A stretch of 64,000 bases of DNA from Sulfuricystis thermophila. GTDB taxonomy: Bacteria > Pseudomonadota > Gammaproteobacteria > Burkholderiales > Rhodocyclaceae. Below are positions 24,999-36,412 of this stretch, piece by piece; the first letter of the stretch is position 1; every line of letters starts with the position of its first letter. The position numbers and the translations under genes are program-made. The stretch covers positions 1,426,001 through 1,490,000 of the forward strand of contig NZ_AP019373.1 of assembly GCF_004323595.1 (NCBI RefSeq), written 5' to 3'. The notes beneath the pieces are model-generated. The model searched no databases, had not been told where the DNA came from, and saw nothing but the letters and a program-made list of their open reading frames with translations.

Positions 24999-26198
24999 AT
25001 GGCCAAGACCTATACCAAACTCACCCGCCCAGCCATGCGCAAATTGGCCACCGGCGGAAAAATCAACGAGCACGGCATCACCTTCGAGCGGCTGGCCAAC
25101 GGCGACGGCGTGTTCATCGTCAATGTCATGGTCGATGGCCAGCGCATCCACCGCGTTATCGGTCGCGAATCAGAAGGCACCACGCGCACGCAGGCCGAGG
25201 AATTCATCGAGAAGGCGCGGCAGGATGCCAAGGCTGGTCGGCTCAATCTGCCCAAGGGCCGCAAGCTGGCGCTCTCGTTCCGCGAAGCCGCCGAGAAGTA
25301 CATCGCCAAGCTGGAGCAGGAAGGTGGCAAGGACATCGAGACGAAACGCTACCGGCTTGAGCAACATCTTGTGCCGTTCTTCGGCGACACACCGCTATCG
25401 AAAATCTCCAGCTTCGATGTCGAGCGCTACAAGAAACAACGCGGCACCGAGCCGACGATGCGCCCTAACGGTCCTGGCGGAAAACCTGTTTTCGGCGGCC
25501 CCACCAAGCCGGCGACGATCAACCGCGAACTGGCGGTACTGTCGCATCTGCTCAACAAGGCCATCGAATGGGGCTGGCTCGATCATCGCCCGGCCACCAT
25601 CAAGCGCCTGAAAGAGCATGCCGGCCGCATCACCTATCTGACCGTCGAGCAGATCGACCGGCTGCTGAAAGCCGCCGAGGGCGACCAGAACCGGCAGATT
25701 TACCCCTTCATCCGCATCGGTCTGGAAACGTCGATGCGTAAGTCGGAAATCCTCAGCATCCGGCGCGAACATATCGACACGCAACGCCTGGTCATCTACA
25801 TCCCGAAAGCCAAGGCTGGTGCGCGCGAGCAGCCGATCACCAAGAGCCTAGCCGATTACCTCGAAAACTACGTCGCAAGCCTGCAACCCGGCGTCGCCTG
25901 GCTATTTCCGTCAATGGGCGCCAAGGAAGGCCGCACCGTCAATCTGGACAAGCCGTTTCGCCGCTGTGTGCTTGCGGCCGGTCTCGATGTAAAACAGGTG
26001 GTGCGCCACACCCTGCGCCATACTGCCATCACGCATCTGGTGCAGGCCGGCGTCGATCTGCCGACGGTCAAGCGCATCAGCGGCCACAAGAATCTGAGCA
26101 TGGTCGAGCGCTACAGCCACCAAAACGGCGCGCACATCCAGGCTGCCATGGACAAGCTCGAAGAGCGCTACGGGGTGAAGGAGCCGAAAGCGTCATGA
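24999..26198 (+). CDS. int: Tyrosine recombinase (island integrase)
   Basis: A 399-residue phage-type integrase: N-terminal arm-binding region, SAM-like core-binding domain (~95-205) and a catalytic domain with R247 ('TSMRKSE'), H337/R340 ('HTLRH'), H363 ('SGHKN') and Y372 ('VERYSH'), so the catalytic set is complete. It should integrate and, with a directionality factor, excise the island at the tRNA-Asn 3' end. It reads towards attR and stops 16 bp before the inner 20-bp repeat. Confidence 0.95.
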   Translation: MAKTYTKLTRPAMRKLATGGKINEHGITFERLANGDGVFIVNVMVDGQRIHRVIGRESEGTTRTQAEEFIEKARQDAKAGRLNLPKGRKLALSFREAAEKYIAKLEQEGGKDIETKRYRLEQHLVPFFGDTPLSKISSFDVERYKKQRGTEPTMRPNGPGGKPVFGGPTKPATINRELAVLSHLLNKAIEWGWLDHRPATIKRLKEHAGRITYLTVEQIDRLLKAAEGDQNRQIYPFIRIGLETSMRKSEILSIRREHIDTQRLVIYIPKAKAGAREQPITKSLADYLENYVASLQPGVAWLFPSMGAKEGRTVNLDKPFRRCVLAAGLDVKQVVRHTLRHTAITHLVQAGVDLPTVKRISGHKNLSMVERYSHQNGAHIQAAMDKLEERYGVKEPKAS

Positions 26199-26213
26199 CG
26201 GGTTCCCGGCGCA

Positions 26214-26233
26214 ATTACACAGGAATTACACAA
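26214..26233 (+). repeat. Inner direct repeat near attR
   Basis: The same 20-mer as at 13299-13318 (ATTACACAGGAATTACACAA), in the same orientation. Putative integrase arm-type site. Confidence 0.6.
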
Positions 26234-26239
26234 AAGCAA

Positions 26240-26273
26240 AAGGCCCTGCACGACGCGAATCACGCAGGGCCTT
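26240..26273 (-). terminator. Island-borne terminator for tRNA-Asn
   Basis: A perfect 10-bp stem (AAGGCCCTGC/GCAGGGCCTT) with a 14-base loop; on the minus strand it is followed by TTTTGCTTTT. It replaces the tRNA terminator displaced to 13081 by integration and may also stop integrase transcripts. Confidence 0.7.
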
Positions 26274-26281
26274 GATTTATT

Positions 26282-26326
26282 TGGCTCCCCGACCTGGGCT
26301 CGAACCAGGGACCTACGGATTAACAG
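26282..26326 (-). repeat. attR within tRNA-Asn
   Basis: 45 bases identical to 13115-13159. They span from the anticodon stem to the CCA end of the intact tRNA, the usual crossover zone for tRNA-targeting integrases. Confidence 0.92.
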
Positions 26327-26357
26327 TCCGGCGCTCTACCGACTGAGCTATCGGGGA
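26282..26357 (-). tRNA. tRNA-Asn(GTT)
   Basis: On the minus strand this reads TCCCCGATAGCTCAGTCGGT at the 5' end, an anticodon arm with loop CTGTTAA (anticodon GTT), T-arm GGTTCGAGCC and acceptor CGGGGAGCCA with encoded CCA: a complete 76-nt cloverleaf. Its last 45 bases are attR of the island (26282-26326), so the 3' half was probably restored by the incoming element. Confidence 0.97.
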
Positions 26358-26371
26358 ATTGCGAGCCGCGA

Positions 26372-26400
26372 ATGATAGGGACTTCCACAATTCGCGTCAA
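26372..26400 (-). promoter_or_regulatory. tRNA-Asn promoter
   Basis: Minus-strand TTGACG (26395-26400), 17-base spacer, TATCAT (26372-26377), about 15 bases before the tRNA 5' end. Confidence 0.65.
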
Positions 26401-26489
26401 CGGCAATTGAGAGAATTTGCACGAAAACTTGCGAGCAGGAACGGTTTCGTTGTTAAACTTCGTTTTTTTGCCGACCGGAACAATCCAAG

Positions 26490-26915
26490 ATGGCCGAAGA
26501 AACTCTGCACAAGCAATTCCCCCCCTATGTTCCCAAAAAGGGCGAGGAATACATGAATCCGAAACAGCTCGCCCACTTCAAGAAGATCCTCGAATCCCTG
26601 AAGGCCGAGCTGCTGGATGACATCGAAAAGACCGTGCATACGATGCAGGACGAGGCGACGGTGTTTGCCGACCCGAACGATCGCGCCAGTCAGGAATCGG
26701 ATATCGCGCTCGAGCTCAGGAACCGCGATCGCGAGCGCAAGCTGATCAAGAAGATCGACGAATCGCTCGCGCGCATCGAAAGTGGCGAATATGGCTACTG
26801 CGAAGCCTGCGGCGTGGAAATCGGCCTCAAGCGTCTCGAAGCGCGCCCCACCGCCACCCTGTGCATCGACTGCAAGGAAATCGAGGAAAGGCGTGAGAAA
26901 CAGATGGCGAAATGA
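26490..26915 (+). CDS. dksA: RNA polymerase-binding transcription factor DksA
   Basis: A 141-residue DksA with a coiled-coil region carrying the DxxDxA tip ('ADPNDRASQESD' near 67-78) and the four-Cys zinc finger 'CEACG...CIDCK'. It binds the RNA polymerase secondary channel and works with ppGpp to tune rRNA, tRNA and amino-acid promoters. The N-terminus runs ~20 residues past the E. coli type core start; an internal ATG (26553) is less likely. A bidirectional terminator lies between it and pnp. Confidence 0.97.
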   Translation: MAEETLHKQFPPYVPKKGEEYMNPKQLAHFKKILESLKAELLDDIEKTVHTMQDEATVFADPNDRASQESDIALELRNRDRERKLIKKIDESLARIESGEYGYCEACGVEIGLKRLEARPTATLCIDCKEIEERREKQMAK

Positions 26916-26969
26916 TTCGTCTTCTGATGAGCGACCAAAGCCAATAGCAGATTGGCCTGATCGAAAATG

Positions 26970-26995
26970 AAAAAGGACGCCGCAGCGTCCTTTTT
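26970..26995. terminator. Bidirectional terminator dksA/pnp
   Basis: AAAAAGGACGC-CGCA-GCGTCCTTTTT: an 11-bp perfect stem with A- and T-tracts on either side, between the convergent dksA and pnp genes. Confidence 0.9.
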
Positions 26996-27013
26996 CTTTG
27001 CGCAGCGAGCGCC

Positions 27014-29128
<2,115 letters not shown>

Positions 29129-29140
29129 TGGGAATGTCCT

Positions 29141-29410
29141 TTACTTGCGCAGGCCGAGACGTTCGATCAGCGCACGATAGCTGTCGGCATTCTTGCGCTT
29201 CAGGTAGTCGAGCAGTTTGCGGCGCTGGCTCACCATCTTGAGCAGGCCGCGGCGGGAATGGTGATCCTTGACGTGGGTTTTGAAATGGGCGGTCAGGTCG
29301 TTGATGCGCGCAGTGAGCAATGCGATCTGCACTTCGGGAGAACCGGTGTCACCCTGGGCACGCTGGAATTCGCTGACGATCTTTGCCTTGTCGGCAGTGG
29401 AAATGGCCAT
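29141..29410 (-). CDS. rpsO: 30S ribosomal protein S15
   Basis: An 89-residue S15, start '[18 protein letters not shown]', with the conserved '[13 protein letters not shown]' and '[20 protein letters not shown]'. It binds the central domain of 16S rRNA early in 30S assembly. A minus-strand TATAAT at 29498-29503 in the truB-rpsO gap suggests its own promoter, so rpsO-pnp may be partly independent of the upstream genes. Confidence 0.98.
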   Translation of the reverse strand: MAISTADKAKIVSEFQRAQGDTGSPEVQIALLTARINDLTAHFKTHVKDHHSRRGLLKMVSQRRKLLDYLKRKNADSYRALIERLGLRK

Positions 29411-29508
29411 GTTTTATCTCTCAAACACTGGGTTGAAAAAAACGGCTGCGGCCCCGGTTTGATAGAGCGCAACAACCGCACACGAACAGATTCGGGATTA
29501 TATACGAA

Positions 29509-30411
29509 TCAGCCGCTTGCGATCAGGCGTTGCGGCCTGAGCCAACCATCTTCCAGCAGCACACCGGTACCGATGAATCCTTGTGGCGCGACGAGGCGAT
29601 ACTGTTGCCCAACTTCCCCCAGCCAGCGCACCGCTTGGCCGTGCAGCAGGCGCGATGCCTCGGTGGCCGTCAATGTGGCGGCGGGCAGATCGGTGAGCAA
29701 GGCATCGACCGGCAACAACAGGCGATCGCGTCCGTCGGCCGGCAAACGTTCGATGGCATCGAGGGGTACCGCCGCGGCGATGTCGAGCGCTCCGACGCGC
29801 GTGCGCCGCAACGCAGCCAGATGCGCGCCGCAGCCGAGCGCGCTGCCGATGTCGGCGGCGAGGGTACGAACATAGGTGCCCTTGCTGCAGGCCACCTCGA
29901 TCTCGAAACGATCGCTCTGCCAATCGATCAGATGCAGGGCATGGATGGCCACGCGGCGAGCGGCGCGCTCGACTTCGACACCTTGGCGGGCGAGTTCGTA
30001 AAGCGGCCTGCCGTCACGCTTCAAGGCCGAATACATCGGCGGCACCTGCTCGATCTCGCCCGTGAAACGCGTCAGCACGGCGAGCACCTCTGCCTCGTCG
30101 ACCATCACCGGTCGTCGGGCGAGCACTTCGCCCTCGGCATCGGCCGTGCTGGTGACGATGCCCAATCGCACCGTCGCCCGGTAGGTTTTGTCGGCATCGA
30201 GCAAGCTGCCGGCGAACTTGGTGGCTTCGCCGAAACAGAGCGGCAAGAGACCCGTCGCCAGCGGATCGAGGGTACCGGTATGACCGGCTTTTTCCGCGTT
30301 GAACAGACGCCGCGCCGCTTGCAGCGCCGCGTTCGAACTCATCCCCGCCGGCTTGTCGAGCAGCAATACGCCATCGACATGCCGGCGCGGGGCACGCCGC
30401 GGCTTACTCAC
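29509..30411 (-). CDS. truB: tRNA pseudouridine(55) synthase
   Basis: A 300-residue TruB: 'GVLLLDKPAGMSSNAALQ', catalytic Asp in 'HTGTLDPLATGLLP', 'KTYRATVRLG' and a short C-terminal PUA-like region. It forms pseudouridine 55 in the T-loop of tRNAs. The start is GTG 30411, overlapping the rbfA stop by eight bases. Confidence 0.97.
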   Translation of the reverse strand: MSKPRRAPRRHVDGVLLLDKPAGMSSNAALQAARRLFNAEKAGHTGTLDPLATGLLPLCFGEATKFAGSLLDADKTYRATVRLGIVTSTADAEGEVLARRPVMVDEAEVLAVLTRFTGEIEQVPPMYSALKRDGRPLYELARQGVEVERAARRVAIHALHLIDWQSDRFEIEVACSKGTYVRTLAADIGSALGCGAHLAALRRTRVGALDIAAAVPLDAIERLPADGRDRLLLPVDALLTDLPAATLTATEASRLLHGQAVRWLGEVGQQYRLVAPQGFIGTGVLLEDGWLRPQRLIASG

Positions 30412-30805
30412 CCTTGGGCTCGTCCGTACGTTCCGCCTCGATCACTTCGTCGATGAGGTGCGCAAGGCGCGTGCCGCGCTCGACTGAGGCATCGAAGACG
30501 AAGTTGAGCTCGGGAATGTGGTGGATATGCAGGCGCCGGCCGAGCTCGCGGCGCAAAAAGCCCGCCGCATTGGCGAGTCCCCGCGCGATCTCGCTGGCAT
30601 GCTCGCTGCCGGCCAGCGAGGTGTAGAACACCTTGGCATGCGCATAATCTGGCGTGACCTCGACGGCAGTGAGCGTGATGAGCGGCAACCATTGCGCGAC
30701 GCGTGGGTCCTTGACCTGACGCAGCAGTTCGACGAGATCGCGATGGATCTGCTCCGCCACGCGCTCGCCGCGCGAAAAACCATGAGAAGAGTGCCGTCCC
30801 GCCAT
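30404..30805 (-). CDS. rbfA: 30S ribosome-binding factor A
   Basis: A 133-residue RbfA with a KH-like fold ('RGERVAEQIHRDLVELL', 'DPRVAQWLPLITLTAVEVTP', then the 'HIPELNFVFDASVERG' motif). It helps 16S 5'-end maturation and cold adaptation. The only ATG giving a full N-terminus, at 30805, lies inside SR25 copy 14: the core CTG has become ATG, so the protein starts 'MAGRH' with residues encoded by the repeat. No Shine-Dalgarno is visible, and the infB stop is nine bases upstream. Confidence 0.93.
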   Translation of the reverse strand: MAGRHSSHGFSRGERVAEQIHRDLVELLRQVKDPRVAQWLPLITLTAVEVTPDYAHAKVFYTSLAGSEHASEIARGLANAAGFLRRELGRRLHIHHIPELNFVFDASVERGTRLAHLIDEVIEAERTDEPKGE

Positions 30806-30816
30806 CGCCGACTTTT
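30791..30816 (-). repeat. SR25 copy 14 bridging infB stop and rbfA start
   Basis: In the direction of the operon the repeat begins inside the infB stop (TAA-AAGTCGGCG) and continues as ATG-GCGGGACGGCAC, the first rbfA codons. The only change from consensus is CTG to ATG, which creates the start codon. Confidence 0.9.
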
Positions 30817-33385
30817 ACAGGCTACGTGCGACTTCCTGCACTTCGAAGATTTCGAGCTGGTCGCCTTCCTTGATGTCGTTGAAGTTCTTCAGGCTCAAAC
30901 CGCACTCGAAACCTTCTTTGACCTCGCGCACGTCGTCCTTGAAGCGCTTCAGCGAATCGAGCTCGCCGGTATGGATGACGACGTTGTCGCGCAACACGCG
31001 TACCATCGCGCCACGCCGCACCACGCCGGAGAGCACCATGCAGCCGGCCACGGTGCCGACCTTCGAGATGCGGAACACCTGGCGAATCTCGACCAGACCG
31101 ATCACGTTCTCGCGCTTTTCGGGCGCCAGCATGCCGGAAAGCGCGGCCTTCACGTCATCGACGGCATCGTAGATGATGTTGTAGTAACGGATGTCGATGC
31201 CGAAGTTTTCCGCCGCCTTGCGCGCGCCGGCATCGGCACGCGTGTTGAAGCCGATGATCACGGCCTTCGAGGCTTGGGCGAGGTTCACATCGGATTCGCT
31301 GATGCCACCGACGCCGGCATGAATGACATTCACCTTGACCTCGTCGGTCGACAGCTTGGTCAGCGCATGGGTGAGCGCTTCCTGCGAACCCTGCACGTCA
31401 GCCTTGATGATCAACGGCAGTACCTTGGCTTCGCCCTCGCCCATCTGTTCAAACAGGTTTTCGAGCTTGGCGGCCTGCTGTTTGGCCAGCCGCACGTCGC
31501 GGAACTTGCCCTGACGGAACAGTGCGATTTCGCGTGCCTTCTTCTCGTCGAGGAGCACCACCGCCTCGTCACCGGCAGAGGGCACGTCGGAGAGACCCTG
31601 GATCTCGACCGGGATCGACGGACCGGCCTCTTCGACCGAGTGGCCGTTTTCGTCGAGCATCGCCCGCACGCGACCCCAGACCTGGCCGACCAGCAGCACG
31701 TCGCCGCGCCGCAAGGTGCCGGACTGCACCAGCACCGTCGCCACCGGTCCCTTGCCCTTGTCGAGACGCGCCTCGATGACGAGGCCCTTGGCCGGCACGT
31801 CGCGCGGCGCCTTCAACTCGAGGACCTCTGCCTGCAGCAGGACATTTTCCAAGAGATCATCGATACCCTGGCCAGTCTTCGCGGAAACCGGCACGAAGGG
31901 CGAATCACCGCCGTATTCCTCGGGCACGACGCCCTCGGCGACCAGCTCCTGCTTGACGCGCTCGGGATTGGCATCGGGTTTGTCGATCTTGTTGATCGCC
32001 ACGACCAGCGGCACGCCGGCCGCCCGGGCATGATGGATCGCTTCCTTGGTCTGCGGCATGACGCCATCGTCCGCCGCGACCACCAGGATGACGATGTCGG
32101 TGGCCTTGGCACCGCGTGCGCGCATCGCCGTGAAGGCAGCGTGACCCGGCGTGTCGAGGAAGGTCACCATGCCGCGCGGCGTCTCGACGTGGTAGGCGCC
32201 GATGTGCTGGGTGATGCCGCCCGCCTCGCCGGCCGCCACCTTGGTGCGGCGGATATAGTCGAGCAGCGAAGTCTTGCCGTGGTCGACGTGCCCCATCACC
32301 GTCACCACCGGTGCGCGCGGCAAAGCGGGCGCATCCTTGTGTCGGGCCTGAGCTTCGTCGAGGAAGGCATCGGGATCGTCGAGTTTCGCGGCAACGGCCT
32401 TGTGCCCCATTTCTTCGACGACGATCATCGCCGTTTCCTGGTCGAGGTGCTGGTTGATGGTGACCATCATGCCCATCTTCATCAGCACCTTGATGACCTC
32501 GGTGGCCTTGACGGCCATCTTGTGCGCCAGATCGGCCACCGAAATCGTTTCCGGCACATGAATCTCGCGCACCACCTGTTCGACCGGCTGCGGTGCAGCC
32601 CGTTCCTCTTCGTGATGGCGATTGTGGCGGCCCTTTGGCCCGCCACGCCAGCCTGCCGTGCCGCCACCGCTATCGCCACGCATCTTGATGCCGCGCCGGC
32701 CGCGCTCTTCTTCGCCCTTCGCGATCGTTTTGGCCTCGCCCTTCTTCTCGGCCTTCTTCTCGCCTTTCCGTTCCTCGCCGGCTTTGGCGGCAGGCTTGTG
32801 CAGGGTGCCGGAAACACCGGCTGCACCAGCCTCCTGCGTCGGTTCGGCGCTCTTCGCCTCGGCCTGGGCCTGCAGCTGTGCGAGACGCGCCTCGGCTTCC
32901 GCGCGCGCACGGGCTTCCCGTTCCTGTTTTTCCTTGAGCTCCGCGGCCTGGATCGCCGCCAGTTCGGCCTGACGTTTCGCCTCGGCCTCGCGCAGCGCCG
33001 CCTGCTCCGCATCGATCACCGGTGCGGGTGCGACCACGGGCTTGGCGGCCACTTCGGGTGCCGGTGCTTCCGTGGGCATCTCGATGTCGCGCTTGACGAA
33101 AGTACGCTTCTTGCGCACTTCGACCTGGACGGTGCGCGCCTTGCCGGTCGCATCGGTGGCCTTGATCTCGGTGGTCTGCTTGCGCGTCAGCGTGATCTTC
33201 GCCTTCGGCGCGGTCTCGCCATGCGCACGGCGCAGGAATTCGAGCAGCCGAGCCTTGTCCTGTTCGGTCAGGGTATCGGTGCTCGATTGCTTGACGACGC
33301 CCGCCTTGGCCAGCTGCTCGATCAGGGCCATCGGCGGAATCTTCAGTTCGGCGGCGAACTGGGCAACACTCATCTGGGCTGACAT
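30815..33385 (-). CDS. infB: Translation initiation factor IF-2
   Basis: An 856-residue IF-2: N-terminal IF2_N domains ('[20 protein letters not shown]'), a long Lys/Glu/Ala-rich linker, G-domain with G1 'GHVDHGKT', G3 'DTPGHAAF' and G4 'NKID', then the C-terminal domains that bind fMet-tRNA. It recruits initiator tRNA to the 30S subunit. ATG 33385; an internal start at Met5 is possible, and shorter internal isoforms as in E. coli cannot be judged. Its stop TAA is part of SR25 copy 14. Confidence 0.98.
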   Translation of the reverse strand: MSAQMSVAQFAAELKIPPMALIEQLAKAGVVKQSSTDTLTEQDKARLLEFLRRAHGETAPKAKITLTRKQTTEIKATDATGKARTVQVEVRKKRTFVKRDIEMPTEAPAPEVAAKPVVAPAPVIDAEQAALREAEAKRQAELAAIQAAELKEKQEREARARAEAEARLAQLQAQAEAKSAEPTQEAGAAGVSGTLHKPAAKAGEERKGEKKAEKKGEAKTIAKGEEERGRRGIKMRGDSGGGTAGWRGGPKGRHNRHHEEERAAPQPVEQVVREIHVPETISVADLAHKMAVKATEVIKVLMKMGMMVTINQHLDQETAMIVVEEMGHKAVAAKLDDPDAFLDEAQARHKDAPALPRAPVVTVMGHVDHGKTSLLDYIRRTKVAAGEAGGITQHIGAYHVETPRGMVTFLDTPGHAAFTAMRARGAKATDIVILVVAADDGVMPQTKEAIHHARAAGVPLVVAINKIDKPDANPERVKQELVAEGVVPEEYGGDSPFVPVSAKTGQGIDDLLENVLLQAEVLELKAPRDVPAKGLVIEARLDKGKGPVATVLVQSGTLRRGDVLLVGQVWGRVRAMLDENGHSVEEAGPSIPVEIQGLSDVPSAGDEAVVLLDEKKAREIALFRQGKFRDVRLAKQQAAKLENLFEQMGEGEAKVLPLIIKADVQGSQEALTHALTKLSTDEVKVNVIHAGVGGISESDVNLAQASKAVIIGFNTRADAGARKAAENFGIDIRYYNIIYDAVDDVKAALSGMLAPEKRENVIGLVEIRQVFRISKVGTVAGCMVLSGVVRRGAMVRVLRDNVVIHTGELDSLKRFKDDVREVKEGFECGLSLKNFNDIKEGDQLEIFEVQEVARSL

Positions 33386-33394
33386 GGGCCCTCC

Positions 33395-34879
33395 TTACTT
33401 CGTTTCATCGGCGAACCAGTGCGCGCGCGCGACGGTGATCAGGGATTTGGCACGCGCTTCGTCGATGCCAGTCATTTCCATCAATTCATCGACCGCCAGG
33501 TCGGCGAGTTCATCACGGCTATGGACCCCTTGCCGCGCCAGCTTGGCGGCCAGTGGCTTGTCCATGCCTTCGAGATTGAGCAGGTCCTCGGACACCTTCT
33601 CCAGTTCCTCCTCGTTGGCGATCGCCTCGGTGAGCAGCACGTTGCGGGCGCGTTCGCGCAACTCATTGACCGTCGCCTCATCGAAGGCCTCGATTTCGAG
33701 CATTTCCGCGAGCGGCACATAGGCCACTTCCTCGAGAGTGGAGAAACCTTCCTGCACCAGGATGTCGGCCACGTCTTGATCGACGTCGAGCTTGTCCATG
33801 AACAGCTGGCGGATGCTGGCGGTTTCCTGCTCCTGTTTTTCCTGCGACTCTTCGACGGTCATCAGATTGATCGTCCAGCCGGTCAGTTCGGAAGCCAGCC
33901 GCACGTTCTGTCCGCCACGACCGATGGCGATCGCCAGGTTGTCCTCGTCGACCACCACGTCCATGCTGTGCTTTTCTTCGTCGACGACGATCGAGCGGAC
34001 TTCCGCTGGCGCCAACGCACCGATCACGAACTGGGCGGGATCGGGTGACCAGAGCACGATATCGACACGCTCACCGGCGAGCTCGTTGGTCACCGCGGTG
34101 ACGCGCGAACCGCGCATGCCGACGCAGGTGCCGATCGGATCGATGCGCGGATCGTTCGATTTCACGGCGATCTTGGCGCGTACGCCGGGATCGCGTGCGG
34201 CAGATTTGATCTCGATCAGTCCATCCTCGATTTCGGGCACTTCGAGCTCGAAGAGCTTCATGATGAACTGCGGCGCGGTGCGCGAGAGAATCAGTTGGGG
34301 CCCGCGCGCATTGCGGTCGATCTTCATCAGCCAGGCGCGCACCCGATCGCCAGGACGCAGGTTCTCCTTCGGAATCATCTGATCGCGCGGCAGCAGCGCC
34401 TCGATCCGGCCGGCCTCGATGATCGCGTTGCCACGCTCCATGCGCTTGACGGTGCCGGTGACGATGTGTTCCTTGCGTTCGAGGAAATCGTTGAGGATCT
34501 GCTCGCGTTCGGCATCGCGGATCTTCTGCAGGATCACCTGCTTGGCGGTCTGGGCGCCGATGCGACCGAAATCGACGGCTTCGAGCTGTTCCTCGATGTA
34601 ATCGCCGATCTGCACGTCCGGATCGTCCTGGCGCGCTTCGGAGAGACCGATCTGTTGGGCAGGGATCTCCACTTCGTCGTCGTCCAGCACCAGCCAGCGC
34701 CGATAGGCGGTGTAATCACCGGTGGCGCGGTCGATCTCGACGCGCACGTCGGCTTCGTCGTGGATGCGTTTCTTCGTCGCCGAGGCGAGCGCCTGTTCGA
34801 GCGCGGAAAACACCAGCTCCTTGTCGACGTTCTTTTCGCGCGCCAGCGCATCGACCAGCAACAGCAGCTCACGACTCAT
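33395..34879 (-). CDS. nusA: Transcription termination/antitermination protein NusA
   Basis: A 494-residue NusA: N-terminal RNA polymerase-binding domain ('[20 protein letters not shown]'), S1, two KH domains ('[18 protein letters not shown]', '[18 protein letters not shown]') and two C-terminal acidic repeats. It controls pausing, termination and antitermination. It lies between rimP and infB in the conserved operon. Confidence 0.98.
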   Translation of the reverse strand: MSRELLLLVDALAREKNVDKELVFSALEQALASATKKRIHDEADVRVEIDRATGDYTAYRRWLVLDDDEVEIPAQQIGLSEARQDDPDVQIGDYIEEQLEAVDFGRIGAQTAKQVILQKIRDAEREQILNDFLERKEHIVTGTVKRMERGNAIIEAGRIEALLPRDQMIPKENLRPGDRVRAWLMKIDRNARGPQLILSRTAPQFIMKLFELEVPEIEDGLIEIKSAARDPGVRAKIAVKSNDPRIDPIGTCVGMRGSRVTAVTNELAGERVDIVLWSPDPAQFVIGALAPAEVRSIVVDEEKHSMDVVVDEDNLAIAIGRGGQNVRLASELTGWTINLMTVEESQEKQEQETASIRQLFMDKLDVDQDVADILVQEGFSTLEEVAYVPLAEMLEIEAFDEATVNELRERARNVLLTEAIANEEELEKVSEDLLNLEGMDKPLAAKLARQGVHSRDELADLAVDELMEMTGIDEARAKSLITVARAHWFADETK

Positions 34880-34903
34880 TTCGATCTCCTGTAAAACGAA
34901 TTC

Positions 34904-35383
34904 TCAAAACTTCGGCACCAGACGGGCTTTTTCGATGTTGTCGAAAGCGAACTCGCGCTCGCCGCCCTCGACGGCAAGACGCAGACCATGTTCGCCAACC
35001 CCGAGGATCGTGCCGGAAAAATTGCGTTGCAACGGCCCCGCGGCTCCCGCCGCGCCAGCGGCTGCGACGCGCAGCTTGACCTGGACTTCCTGACCAACGA
35101 AACGCGCGAAATCCGCCGGTTTCTTCAGCAGCCGGTCGAGTCCCGGCGAGGACACCTCGAGCCGGTCGTAATCGACATTTTCGACTTCGAACAGCCGGGT
35201 CAGATGATTGCTCACCAAGGCGCAGTCATCGACCGTCACGCCGCTCATCGGGCTGCCGGGACTACCTGCCGGACGATCGATGAAGACACGCAACAGGCGC
35301 GCGCGCGGGCTCGTCTCGAAATCCACGAGCTCGTACCCCAGTCCCACCACCGCCTGTTCGACCAAACCTGCCAAATCCGCCAT
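34904..35383 (-). CDS. rimP: Ribosome maturation factor RimP
   Basis: A 159-residue RimP, start 'MADLAGLVEQAVVGLGYELVDFE', with the conserved 'VSSPGLDRLLKKPADFARFVGQ' in two parts. It assists 30S assembly. The ATG at 35383 is chosen; the frame runs on upstream through the leader hairpin and is not used. First gene of the rimP-nusA-infB-rbfA-truB-rpsO-pnp run. Confidence 0.96.
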   Translation of the reverse strand: MADLAGLVEQAVVGLGYELVDFETSPRARLLRVFIDRPAGSPGSPMSGVTVDDCALVSNHLTRLFEVENVDYDRLEVSSPGLDRLLKKPADFARFVGQEVQVKLRVAAAGAAGAAGPLQRNFSGTILGVGEHGLRLAVEGGEREFAFDNIEKARLVPKF

Positions 35384-35402
35384 GCTTTCCCACGCCACAA
35401 AT

Positions 35403-35428
35403 AAAAAATGGGCGGACCGCCCATTTTT
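35403..35428. terminator. Hairpin in the rimP leader
   Basis: AAAAATGGGCGG-ACCGCCCATTTTT-type stem (8 bp GC-rich plus A/T tracts) lies between the likely rimP promoter and the rimP ATG. It has terminator form on both strands, so it may act as an attenuator for the operon as well as ending other transcripts. Confidence 0.65.
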
Positions 35429-35482
35429 CTTCTCGGCACCCCGACTTCGCGACCACAACCAAGGGTGCCACTAAAGGCCCCA

Positions 35483-35511
35483 ATTATACAAGTGGCTGCA
35501 CGGCAAAGCAA
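35483..35511 (-). promoter_or_regulatory. Promoter of the rimP-nusA-infB operon
   Basis: Minus-strand TTGCTT (35506-35511), 17-base spacer and a consensus TATAAT (35483-35488), ~100 bases before the rimP ATG and upstream of the leader hairpin. The -35 box touches the end of rluB. Confidence 0.65.
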
Positions 35512-35512
35512 T

Positions 35513-36412
35513 TCATGCGACGGGTTTGACTTTCAGAACGTCGAGCAAAGCCTTCACCTCGTCCGGCTCCAATTCGCGGCACTGACCGCGCTTCAGGTTG
35601 GCCGGCAGGACGATCGGCCCGTAACGCACCCGCATCAGCCGGCTCACCGTCACCCCGACGGCGGCAAACATGCGCCGCACTTCGCGGTTGCGCCCTTCTT
35701 CGAGCGTCACCCGGTACCAACGGTTGGCCCCCTCGCCACCAGCGGGTTGCAGGCGAATGAAACGCGCCATGCCGTCTTCGAGCTCGATGCCCTCGGTGAG
35801 TTTCTTCAGCGCAGCCTCGTCCAGATCGCCCAGGACACGCACCGCATACTCGCGTTCCAGACGGTAACGCGGGTGCATCAGGCGGTTGGCGAGCGCCCCG
35901 TCGGTGGTGAACAGCAGCAGACCGCAGGAATTGAAGTCGAGCCGGCCGATGGCGATCCAGCGGCCGCCGCGCAGACGCGGCAGGGCATTGAAAACCGACG
36001 GCCGCCCCTGCGGATCGTCGCGCGAGACGATCTCGCCTTCAGGCTTGTGGTAGAGCAGCACACGAGGCAGGCGTGCGGCGAAACGGAGATTGACCAGCCG
36101 GCCGCCGACCTTGACCTTGTCGCCGGGCGCGACACGCTGACCGAGGTGCGCCGGCTCGCCATTGACCTGGACGCGTCCGGCGGCGATCCATGCCTCGATC
36201 TCGCGGCGCGAGGCGAGACCGGCATCGGCGAGCGCCTTTTGCAGCTTGACGCTCGTCGCCGCAGCTTCAGGCTTCGCCGGCCGCGACGACTTGGCCGCTG
36301 GTGTCGTTTTCGTCGGCGGCCGGAAAGGCGTCGCCTTGCGTCGGGGGCGAGGCGTCGTGGAGCGCGGTGTCGTGGGTTTCCGGGCTTTCCCGGGTTTCGT
36401 GGGTGTTGGCAT
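35513..36412 (-). CDS. rluB: 23S rRNA pseudouridine(2605) synthase RluB-type
   Basis: A 299-residue RsuA/RluB-family enzyme: basic Pro/Thr-rich N-terminus (~55 residues), S4 domain ('[20 protein letters not shown]'), then the catalytic domain with '[19 protein letters not shown]' (catalytic Asp) and '[14 protein letters not shown]'. It modifies 23S rRNA. No start codon exists between 36412 and the S4 domain, so the N-terminus must overlap scpB by 146 bp in another frame. Confidence 0.93.
   Translation of the reverse strand: MPTPTKPGKARKPTTPRSTTPRPRRKATPFRPPTKTTPAAKSSRPAKPEAAATSVKLQKALADAGLASRREIEAWIAAGRVQVNGEPAHLGQRVAPGDKVKVGGRLVNLRFAARLPRVLLYHKPEGEIVSRDDPQGRPSVFNALPRLRGGRWIAIGRLDFNSCGLLLFTTDGALANRLMHPRYRLEREYAVRVLGDLDEAALKKLTEGIELEDGMARFIRLQPAGGEGANRWYRVTLEEGRNREVRRMFAAVGVTVSRLMRVRYGPIVLPANLKRGQCRELEPDEVKALLDVLKVKPVA

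Larger units (their letters stand above)
13115..26326. mobile_element. Integrative genomic island in tRNA-Asn, ~13.2 kb
   Basis: The island is bounded by a 45-bp identical direct repeat: the 3' part of tRNA-Asn(GTT) at 26282-26326 and its copy at 13115-13159. The integrase gene is adjacent to the intact tRNA, and a 20-bp repeat (13299-13318 and 26214-26233) lies just inside both ends. Cargo: Abi_2 gene with leader RNA, toxin-antitoxin-chaperone set, restriction-modification pair, CHC2 and DUF3987 proteins, AlpA-like regulator and RHH protein. No capsid or conjugation genes are seen, so it resembles a phage-satellite or defence island rather than a prophage or ICE. Confidence 0.9.

Noticed and set aside
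13115-26326. CRISPR array or retron in the defence island
   Set aside because: No regularly spaced direct repeats, no cas genes and no reverse transcriptase were found; SR25 copies are irregularly spaced and occur outside the island too.
30518-33382. 954-codon plus-strand frame opposite infB
   Set aside because: It is antisense to a clearly real infB and has a His/Asp/Leu-rich composition typical of the complement of Lys/Glu/Ala-rich coding; no family is recognisable.
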